Source: Micromonospora luteifusca
GTDB lineage: Bacteria; Actinomycetota; Actinomycetes; Mycobacteriales; Micromonosporaceae
Length of the DNA stretch: 64,000 nucleotides
NCBI RefSeq assembly: GCF_016907275.1
Contig: NZ_JAFBBP010000001.1
Coordinates: forward strand, 5,942,001-6,006,000
Reading direction: 5' to 3'
Part shown: positions 1-6,789 of the stretch, in pieces
Layout: each line of letters starts with the position of its first letter
Position numbering within the stretch: position 1 is the first letter of the stretch
The notes under the pieces: model-generated
The model's database searches: none
Told to the model about the DNA's origin: nothing
The model's input: the letters and a program-made list of their open reading frames with translations, nothing else
Program-made: the position numbers and the translations under genes

Positions 1-738
1 GAGGAATGGGAGGTGTCGTACTACCGCGCCGTCTTCGAGGCCGACGGCCTGATCGTTGTGGGCGGTGGGCGGGCGACCCGGATTGCTGGCGTCCTAGCCG
101 TGGCGCGGCGCATCCCGCTCGTCGCGATGGCCCGTTTCGGCGGCGCGGCGCTCAGTGTCTGGCGGCATCTCGATCGTTACCACAACGACGCGACGCCCGA
201 GGCGATCAGCCGGATGGCGGCGCCGTGGGGCGACGATGCGGCAGCGCAACTCGTGCGCAGCCTGCTGGACCAGCAATCGGTGATGCAGGAGGCCGAGCGG
301 GCCGCGCGGCGCGAGCAGTCCCGTGCCCGGCGCGCGCGTACCCGGCACAGCCTGATCGCCGTGCTGGCGATCATTTCGGCGGTGCTGAGCGTCGTCCTGG
401 CGTACGGAACCGAGACGACCGCCACGGCAGTGGGGTACCTGATCAGCGGATCCCTGCTGATGGCCGCGGCCGGAGCGCTGATCAACGATGCGTCCGCGGA
501 GGAGCCCAACCTCGCTTGGGCTCTGGCCCGCGGCCTGGGTGCCGGGACGCTCGCGAGCATGCTGTACGTGGGCTCGCAGACGCTCACCAACGCCGAACCG
601 CTCGACGCGGAGGCCTCCCGGCGGCTGGCCTGGCTCCTGATCCCGCTGGGGCTCGCCGCGGGCTACACGGTGGACAAGGTGTTCGCCCGGCTGCGTAACG
701 TCGACGCGCTGGCCGAAAAGCCGTTCACCCAACCGTAG
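1..738 (+). CDS. SLOG-domain protein with four membrane segments (5' end outside window)
   Basis: The frame is open from the first base, so this is the 3' part of a longer gene; the GTG at 13 need not be its start. The first 50 visible residues (DGLIVVGGGRATRIAGVLA, then RIPLVAMARFGGAA) look like the nucleotide-binding core of a SLOG/LOG-type Rossmann domain, a family proposed to sense nucleotides. A charged Arg/Glu-rich linker follows, then four hydrophobic segments (about residues 113-133, 136-157, 165-185 and 203-222 from position 13). SLOG domains joined to membrane segments are known as predicted effectors of immunity or stress systems; that role here is inference. A short CCGCC/GGCGG hairpin at 763-777 follows the stop codon. 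Confidence 0.6.
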   Translation, partial: EEWEVSYYRAVFEADGLIVVGGGRATRIAGVLAVARRIPLVAMARFGGAALSVWRHLDRYHNDATPEAISRMAAPWGDDAAAQLVRSLLDQQSVMQEAERAARREQSRARRARTRHSLIAVLAIISAVLSVVLAYGTETTATAVGYLISGSLLMAAAGALINDASAEEPNLAWALARGLGAGTLASMLYVGSQTLTNAEPLDAEASRRLAWLLIPLGLAAGYTVDKVFARLRNVDALAEKPFTQP

Positions 739-899
739 GTTTGTCGAAATTCGGTCAACCAACCGCCGGGGTGGCGGATCCGACTATGAGTAGATTCGTC
801 GAACAACCGTGACGCGTACCCGGGAGGGGCCAGCCTCGTTGCGCCAACGGCTTTTCGGATCGGTGTCCGAAGCTGACGGCGCCATCTGGGCGAAGGCCC

Positions 900-937
900 G
901 GCCAGCCAGGCTCAGGCGAACCTGAGCCTGGCTGGCC
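900..937 (-). terminator. Perfect 17-bp hairpin, terminator of the subtilase gene
   Basis: A 17-bp stem without mismatch (900-916 pairs with 921-937) closes on a CGAA loop, read as TTCG on the minus strand. It lies 13 bases beyond the stop codon of the minus-strand subtilase. No T-run follows, which is common in actinomycete terminators. It could also act on transcripts arriving from the plus-strand gene upstream. Confidence 0.75.
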
Positions 938-950
938 AGGCCACGTGCGG

Positions 951-3470
951 CTAGACGCCGCCGGACCGTGCCCCGGGCAGCGTCCGCAGGGCGGTCAGCG
1001 TCATTTTGCCGTCCTGGTAGGACACCCTGAACATGTGGTGGCCCGCGTTCAGGACCCGCCGTTCTGGCAGGGAATGGAAATTGCCCCGGATCGAGTCGCC
1101 GCTCATGATCGTCAGTACCGTGCCCGGAGTGAGGGGCGCGCGAATGTCCAGGGTGAGTTCGCCGTCCAGCACCAGGTCACCCGCGGCCCGCACGCTCGTG
1201 TAGTCGTGGTCGCCGGAGATGGTGATGGCGACGCGACCCGCTCGGCTGACGGTCACGTCGCCGCCGACGTTCAGGACGTTGCCCGGCGCGACGTCGGTGA
1301 GAGTGATGGCCGCGGCGGACGCCGCTTCCCCGGACGACAGACCGGGCTGCAACACACCGCGGTCGACGTCGATGCTGCCTGCCACGAAGCCGGTGCCGCC
1401 GAGCGTGCCGCCCTTGACGTCGATCGAGCTTGCGTGCGAGCCGGTGATCGAAAGCTTGCCGCCTTCAACCGTCGTGCCGCCCTCGTAGGTATCGTTGCCC
1501 GTCATGACCAGCGTCCCGGAGCCTTGCTTGGTCAGAGATGCCGTGTAGAGGTTGTTGTCGATGTTGTTCTGAATGTAGGCCGCGCGCTTGTCCATCCATT
1601 CCTTGCGCCACTTGACGGCATCCTCATGGGTGATCTTGTCGTACAACTCGGGATGGCCGTTAGTGATAGCTTGGATGTAAGGATCAGCCAAAATGCCCTG
1701 AAGCATGAAGGCCTGTTCGTTAAGCGCGCCGTCCGGGTTCAGTACGTTGGGGCCGAATTCACCGGCGTAGGCAATGCCTTGCTTCTTGTAGCCCGCCAGC
1801 CACTCCAGGTCTTCCCTTTCCCTTTCCTTGATCGCGATCTGGCTGATGTCGTTCGACCAGACGTCCAGGGGCGCTTTATCCATGTTGTAGGTCATGGGGC
1901 CCAGGAGTTGGCCGGGGCCGTACATGCCTTTGGCCAGGTCGGGAATCCCCCAGCCCCAGCGTTCGTCCGGAAGACCGTCGGGAGCGGTCCAGGCGATGGA
2001 TGCCCCGGAGGGGGAGGTTTGCCCGGTGCCGAGGAATCTCACACCGTCGGACATCTTGTTGTTCGCCGTGGTGAACATCAGCTCACGGACCTGCTTGGCG
2101 TCCATGTTGGGGTATCGGGAGAGCAGAACCCCCATCACCGCTGTCGCAACGGGCGTTGCCGGAGACGTGCCGCTCGAGTTTGAATAGTTAGTGTCACCAC
2201 CGCTGCTCGTGGTCCGAACACTGTTTGAAGGGGTAGAAACGGTCCACCATTTGGCGAGCCCCGCCTCGTTGTACCCGGACTGCTTTGTGTATTCGGGGTT
2301 GGCCGCCGTGGGCGGTTGCACCCCGCCGACGGATACCCACTGCTTCTCCGCCAAGGGATTGAAGAAGGGATACGCCGGGCGAAAATACGGGTTGCTCCAG
2401 TCGTTGTTACCGGCCGACCTTACGTTGACGGTGCCGCTGTCCTTGATAGAATCCCAGATGGCATCCATGAAGGAGCGTCCGGGGTAGCTCGGATTGTATT
2501 GAATGCCGCCTTCCGAATAGCTCTTCTTGAAGAGGAAATACTGGTACTCCAGATCCTTCAGGTACTCGTTGGGGATGATGGTCGCCATTGCCGTGGCGCT
2601 CGCGCTGTCTTTGCCACGCAGTTGGTAAGCGTTGGCGAGGTTGCCATTGACTCCAAGGTCGTTTCCTAGGCCGTCAAAGCGGCTTCTGTCAATAGTCTGC
2701 ACATAAGAGCCCCAACTGCTGTTGATGACCTTTGCGCCCGCGTCGACCAGGGCCTTGTTGGCGGTACGCCAGTACACGTAATCGTGGAAGGGGCCGTGGG
2801 ACTGGGTATCGGAGCCGCCGGTCATGGCGACATACATCGTCGATCCAAAGGCGATGCCATGCTGGTCTTTGACATCGCGGATGCCGGAGGTAACCCCAAG
2901 CATGCCGGTTCCATGCGAGAAGTCACTTGTTCTCGCCTGATCGCCGGCCACAGTGAACGACTGGCCGGCAGTAAACGGGTTCCCCGGGCTTGCTGCGTTT
3001 CGATACCCGAAGCCGGACGTGCCGTAGACACCCTCCGCTCGCACCGGAACGATCAGCCCGGTCTGAAATGCTTCGTGTGTAGACCTGTAGCCCGAATCCA
3101 TCATGCCCAGCGCAACGCCCTGCCCGCGGTACCCTAGGGCGTAGGCGGTGGACGCGTTTACCGCGACGAGCTGCCATGGCGAATCGACCGCCGTGCCAGG
3201 GTTGGAAGGATTATGGCCGGTATAATAACCATATTCCGGCGTTTCCCAACTGGCTTTAGCGGCATCTAGTTCCCCTGGCCTCGTGGCGACAAAGCCGGGA
3301 TCTCCCGGGTACGCCGGCCCGCCGCCCGCATGGCCAGGGGGCGATGTCGGACCAGTCTTGGGCGACGCCGAGGCGAACCCGGCCGGAAACAACGCGACGC
3401 TTCCTCCGGCAGCAAGGACACCTCCCAGCCGACGCAGAAACTGTCGCCGATTCACGAACCTCATGCTCAT
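951..3470 (-). CDS. Secreted S8 subtilisin-like protease with autotransporter-type beta repeat
   Basis: About 839 residues. The ATG at 3470 is chosen because GGAGGAG lies six bases upstream; the frame stays open further 5'. RRQFLRRLGG followed by a hydrophobic stretch is a Tat signal. The catalytic triad is visible: Asp125 (GMMDSG), His186 (SHGTG), Ser436 (GTSPATP), with an oxyanion Asn near 355. After a charged region, residues 649-675 (GSGTLVMTGNDTYEGGTTVE and on) match the autotransporter-associated beta-strand repeat seen in Gram-negative passenger domains. The tail is glycine- and valine-rich beta structure with no recognisable outer-membrane barrel, as expected for a Gram-positive cell. 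Base composition is visibly less GC-rich than in neighbouring genes, which suggests acquisition. Confidence 0.85.
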   Translation of the reverse strand: MSMRFVNRRQFLRRLGGVLAAGGSVALFPAGFASASPKTGPTSPPGHAGGGPAYPGDPGFVATRPGELDAAKASWETPEYGYYTGHNPSNPGTAVDSPWQLVAVNASTAYALGYRGQGVALGMMDSGYRSTHEAFQTGLIVPVRAEGVYGTSGFGYRNAASPGNPFTAGQSFTVAGDQARTSDFSHGTGMLGVTSGIRDVKDQHGIAFGSTMYVAMTGGSDTQSHGPFHDYVYWRTANKALVDAGAKVINSSWGSYVQTIDRSRFDGLGNDLGVNGNLANAYQLRGKDSASATAMATIIPNEYLKDLEYQYFLFKKSYSEGGIQYNPSYPGRSFMDAIWDSIKDSGTVNVRSAGNNDWSNPYFRPAYPFFNPLAEKQWVSVGGVQPPTAANPEYTKQSGYNEAGLAKWWTVSTPSNSVRTTSSGGDTNYSNSSGTSPATPVATAVMGVLLSRYPNMDAKQVRELMFTTANNKMSDGVRFLGTGQTSPSGASIAWTAPDGLPDERWGWGIPDLAKGMYGPGQLLGPMTYNMDKAPLDVWSNDISQIAIKEREREDLEWLAGYKKQGIAYAGEFGPNVLNPDGALNEQAFMLQGILADPYIQAITNGHPELYDKITHEDAVKWRKEWMDKRAAYIQNNIDNNLYTASLTKQGSGTLVMTGNDTYEGGTTVEGGKLSITGSHASSIDVKGGTLGGTGFVAGSIDVDRGVLQPGLSSGEAASAAAITLTDVAPGNVLNVGGDVTVSRAGRVAITISGDHDYTSVRAAGDLVLDGELTLDIRAPLTPGTVLTIMSGDSIRGNFHSLPERRVLNAGHHMFRVSYQDGKMTLTALRTLPGARSGGV

Positions 3471-3584
3471 CTCGGACTCCTCCGATGGGTCGATATCTCT
3501 AACGGACCGGGGCGGCCTGTTGCGTCCCAGCGCCATGGTCTCCACGCGCTGGTCGAGACAAAATGATGTGCCGTTCTGCCGCTG

Positions 3585-3854
3585 CTACCAGGCGGCGGAT
3601 GTCGACGGCTTTGTTCGGGATCCCGACTGCGGCGCGAACCGAAGCATGAACGTCGGGTGCCAACTGCTGATGAGGCCGGTGCCGAGGGTGACTTCGACGC
3701 CGGGAACGCTCCATGCGAGTGGCAATGCAGACGGCGCAAGCCGGTAACCGGCAACGGCCATTGCGAACCGACGCGGTGCGCGCACCTTTGCGGGGGCAGC
3801 CGCGATCAGAAGGAACCCCTGCCACGTCAGAACGGCGAACCGGAACGCTCCCAC
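3585..3854 (-). pseudogene. MauE/DoxX-like membrane protein, short or truncated
   Basis: A GTG at 3854 with GGGAGG seven bases upstream opens an 89-residue frame. It reads FRFAVLTWQGFLLIAAAPAK, then RRFAMAVAGYRLAP, a pattern of MauE/DoxX-type membrane proteins (one helix, a Lys-Arg-rich turn, then AGYRL.P). Such proteins usually have four helices and 130-180 residues; here only about two helices remain before an unrelated polar tail, so the gene is probably 3'-truncated. It lies in the same orientation just upstream of the subtilase gene. Family assignment comes from motif resemblance only. Confidence 0.45.
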
Positions 3855-3964
3855 GAGTAGGCCTCCCTGTATGGTCACCAAATTAGACTGCGATAGAAGT
3901 CCCTCGTCAAGAGGGCAAAATCTGTCCACCAGAAGCGGTTTGAGCGACCGTCTATATCGATTCA

Positions 3965-3977
3965 CATAACTGTTATG
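3965..3977. promoter_or_regulatory. CATAAC-T-GTTATG palindrome in AT-rich spacer
   Basis: A perfect 6-1-6 inverted repeat inside an unusually AT-rich patch (about 3870-3990), upstream of the minus-strand MauE-like and subtilase genes. It could be an operator or promoter element. No matching regulator is identifiable in the window. Confidence 0.3.
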
Positions 3978-4121
3978 CATCAGGCCGTGGGTTGCGTCCA
4001 CGGAAGTCGTGTACGACTTGCCCGTGATGGGCTTGTTGCGTAGATGAGGAGACGGCCACCGCGCGATCCTTCGAGACGGCAAAGTCCGAGTGAAGGAGTG
4101 TGCTGCACGACGGCCGCATCT

Positions 4122-4193
4122 GAGAGTGCGAACCCTGTTGACCTGCTGCGCGAGCAGATCGCGGACGCGTCGCCGGCTCTGTTGCAGGCGATG
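4122..4193 (+). pseudogene. IS256-type transposase N-terminal remnant
   Basis: The frame reads NPVDLLREQIADASPALLQA, which resembles the conserved N-terminus of IS256-family (mutator) transposases (DLLREQLAEASP type). Nothing of the catalytic DDE domain follows; within a few codons the frame changes to sequence resembling a different gene. It is read as the stub of a decayed insertion sequence. Inverted repeats were not found. Confidence 0.4.
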
Positions 4194-4315
4194 ACCGAGT
4201 TCGAGGTCGAGCGCCTCTACGGGACTCAACCCTGATGAGCATCGGCGAGGGCACGAACGACATCCTGCGAACCGTTGTCGCGAAGGCGCTCGTACGCGGC
4301 GAGGTGACCGTCTGA
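4194..4315 (+). pseudogene. Acyl-CoA dehydrogenase C-terminal remnant
   Basis: Two overlapping frames together read TEFEVERLYGTQP, then MSIGEGTNDILRTVVAKALV up to a stop at 4313. The second part is the typical acyl-CoA dehydrogenase C-terminus (IGEGTNDI.R..IA), which contributes to FAD and substrate contacts across the dimer. The frame breaks between the halves at 4233-4235, and the upstream 350 or so residues are missing. It abuts the transposase remnant, consistent with an insertion followed by deletion. Confidence 0.5.
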
Positions 4316-4319
4316 TGCT

Positions 4320-4560
4320 CCCACGGCAGCTCGACACGCGCCGACTCGAAGCGAGCCAGTGTCGCCGTGAACGTCTTCGCGCCTCGGTGTCCCAGCACGC
4401 CCTGCGCCCGCGCGTGCGCGTACGCCTCGACCTGCACGATGTTCTTCCACGGGTCGTCCTTGACGAACCGGTAGAGCAGGTACTCGGCGTGCGCCTGGCT
4501 GGGCCCGCGCAGGTCGGGCACACCGAACCCGCTTCCGAAGGAGCGGAGGGGCAACCTCAA
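4320..4560 (-). other. Unrecognised coding-like fragment
   Basis: On the minus strand this stretch encodes AHAEYLLYRFVKDDPWKNIV and further non-repetitive sequence that looks more like real protein than a shadow frame. It has no clear start or ribosome site, and the frame degenerates on both sides. I do not recognise the family. With its neighbours it makes 3.5-4.6 kb a debris zone. Confidence 0.25.
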
Positions 4561-4656
4561 GAGTTGCTCAACTTGTTCCCGCAGCGGACTGTCGCGAATG
4601 GCGCCCGACCTACGGTCAGTTCTCCCCGACCGGATCACGCGACCCCTGGGAGTGTC

Positions 4657-4959
4657 ATGGCACCTACTCCACCGACGGACGCCGAGCTGAACGTTCTGAT
4701 CCGCGCCCGGCTCGCCGCGCTCGGCATCGACCTCGACCAACTTCCGCCCGGGACCACCCCCGACCCCGAGACCGGCTCGCCCGGCCGGGACTCCGTGCTC
4801 GCCTCCCTGCGCTCCTTCGTGCGGGGCACCGTCGCGACGCTCGCCGCATACCAGCTACCCGCACCCGTTGGCACCGACCCCGAGGTCGCGAACGCGCTGT
4901 CGCAGCAGCACGTGCCGGTCCTATACCCCTCCAACAGCACGGAATGGCGGAAGGCATGA
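4657..4959 (+). CDS. Small protein coupled to the amidase gene
   Basis: A 100-residue protein starting MAPTPPTDAELNVLIRARLA, with GGGAG four bases before the ATG. It is rich in Asp, Pro and Leu, predicted mostly helical, with no signal peptide or membrane segment. Its TGA (4957-4959) overlaps the amidase ATG at 4956, so the two are probably translationally coupled and may work together, for example as a partner subunit or chaperone. I do not recognise the family. An upstream in-frame extension to 4315 exists but has no better start. Confidence 0.65.
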   Translation: MAPTPPTDAELNVLIRARLAALGIDLDQLPPGTTPDPETGSPGRDSVLASLRSFVRGTVATLAAYQLPAPVGTDPEVANALSQQHVPVLYPSNSTEWRKA

Positions 4960-6596
4960 GGTCGGAACCGTTCGATCGTACGGTCGACCGCCGGGCGTTT
5001 CTGGCCCGCGCTGCCGCGCTGGCCACCGCCTCAGCCGTGGGCGCGACCGTCGGACTGCCCTCGGTGGCGCTGGCGAGTAGCAGCCTGTCCACCAACACCG
5101 GGCCGGGAACGAGGAGGCGGCCGCTGGACCAGCCCAACGCCTACACCGAGCCCCGGCCGGCGGCACTGGCCGAGCCGACCGAGCTGACCATCGCCGAGGC
5201 GGCCTGGCTCATCCGCGCCGGCAAACTCACCCCGGAGCAGTTGGTCGAGGCGTATCTGGCCCGCATCTCCCGGTACGACGGCAGCTACCAGGCGTTCAAC
5301 CTGGTGCTCGCCGACGCCGCCATCGCGGCGGCGAGAGTTGCCGCACGCCGGCCCCGAGACGGCGTGCTGCACGGCATCCCGTTGGCCATCAAGGACAACT
5401 ACTACACCGAAGGAGTCCCCACCACCGCCAACTCCTTCCTGTTCCAGGACTTCGTGCCGCCGTACGACGCGACCGCGGTGGCCCGGCTGAAGGCAAGCGG
5501 TGCGATCGTGCTCGGCAAGACCCAGATGGGCCCGCTGGCGACCACCCGCGCCACCACACCAGCCGGCCTGATCACCACGGTGAACGCCTGGGCGCCGACC
5601 AACCCCGGCACCGACCCGGGCGGGTCGTCCACCGGCACCGCCACCGCGGTCGCCGGCCGGATGGCCACCTCCGGCATCGGCACGCAGACCGGCGGCTCGA
5701 TCACCGCCCCGTCCAACGCGCAGAACCTGACCGGCATCAAGCCGACCATGGGCCGGGTCTCGGCGGCCGGCATCATCCCGCTCACCTACACCCGCGACCA
5801 TCCGGGACCGCTGGCTCGGGACGCCAAGGACGCCGCGATCATGCTGACCGCGATGGCCGGCGAGGACTCCATGGACCCGCGCAGCCAGGGACTGCCCCAG
5901 GTGCCCGACCTGATCGACGCGGCCAGCCCGGTCTATCACCGCCGCCGCGTCAAGCTGCGCTGGAACACCAGGATCGGGGTGCTGCCGGGCTTCACCAACG
6001 GCACCTCGCCCACCGCACTGGCGCGTGCGGCCTACCTGGCGCAGCTCGCCGCGATCCCTGGCGCCACCCTGGTGGACGTGCCACTGCCGGACGAGTGGAG
6101 CCTGTTGACCGGCAACACCTTCAACAACGCCCGGCTACCCGAGCGAACCGAGCCGTTCATGCCCTACCTGCGCACGGACCTGCGCGGCTTCGGGGTGTCG
6201 GTGACCAGCTGGCTGCAGGGAGCGCTGCTGGGTGGCAACGAGTTCATCACCACTCAGCGGGCCAAGCTGCTGCTGCTGGACCGGGTGCTCAACGAGCTCT
6301 TCGACGGCTGCGACGTGGTGGTGCAGACCGACCCGGTGCCCTTCGACATCCTGGGCCTGCCCGAGATCGCCTTTCCGATCGGGGCCACCGCCGCCGGGCT
6401 GCCGATCGGCACCATCCTGGGCGGCCTCCCATACGCCGAGGACCGGCTGTTGTCGGTGGTGGCCGCCTACCAGGCGGTGACGGACTGGCATCTGCGGCGG
6501 CCGGCCGACCCGCCGACCGACGCCGGCGCGCGTGGTGCGGCTCCGGCCCAAGCGCACCGCCTGACGGCTGAGGAGGTCGCCGAGCTCAGCCAGTAA
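4956..6596 (+). CDS. Tat-exported amidase (amidase signature family)
   Basis: About 546 residues. It begins MRSEPFDRTVDRRAFLARAA, a Tat signal peptide. The amidase-signature Ser-cisSer-Lys triad is visible: Lys146 in LAIKDNYY, cis-Ser about 225 in DPGGSSTG, nucleophile Ser about 248 in TGGSITAPS. Family members hydrolyse amide bonds in diverse substrates; the substrate here cannot be read. The ATG at 4956 is preferred because it overlaps the stop of the preceding small gene (ATGA); an ATG at 4944 would add four residues. The extracellular location agrees with the peptidases downstream. Confidence 0.85.
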   Translation: MRSEPFDRTVDRRAFLARAAALATASAVGATVGLPSVALASSSLSTNTGPGTRRRPLDQPNAYTEPRPAALAEPTELTIAEAAWLIRAGKLTPEQLVEAYLARISRYDGSYQAFNLVLADAAIAAARVAARRPRDGVLHGIPLAIKDNYYTEGVPTTANSFLFQDFVPPYDATAVARLKASGAIVLGKTQMGPLATTRATTPAGLITTVNAWAPTNPGTDPGGSSTGTATAVAGRMATSGIGTQTGGSITAPSNAQNLTGIKPTMGRVSAAGIIPLTYTRDHPGPLARDAKDAAIMLTAMAGEDSMDPRSQGLPQVPDLIDAASPVYHRRRVKLRWNTRIGVLPGFTNGTSPTALARAAYLAQLAAIPGATLVDVPLPDEWSLLTGNTFNNARLPERTEPFMPYLRTDLRGFGVSVTSWLQGALLGGNEFITTQRAKLLLLDRVLNELFDGCDVVVQTDPVPFDILGLPEIAFPIGATAAGLPIGTILGGLPYAEDRLLSVVAAYQAVTDWHLRRPADPPTDAGARGAAPAQAHRLTAEEVAELSQ

Positions 6597-6600
6597 CGTG

Positions 6601-6636
6601 CGAACGGCGGGCAGTCGATGCCCGCCGTTCGTTTTT
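6601..6636 (+). terminator. Intrinsic terminator after the amidase gene
   Basis: A perfect 13-bp stem (6601-6613 with 6619-6631), a five-base loop and a run of five T make a classical rho-independent terminator four bases after the stop codon. Confidence 0.9.
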
Positions 6637-6789
6637 CCTCATCGCGGGTCGCGAAGCTCAAGATTTCCTCAACTGCCATTGTGAGCATTCCGGACCTCGA
6701 TCGAAACCTGTTGAATCAAGCCATCCGATTGGCGCGGCCGCCCCTACCGGACCCTTTTCCGTCGTGTACGTACTGCGAAGGGGTATCAG

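Noticed and set aside
945..2183. Open frame of 412 codons opposite the subtilase
   Set aside because: Antisense to a gene with clear catalytic motifs and a strong ribosome site.
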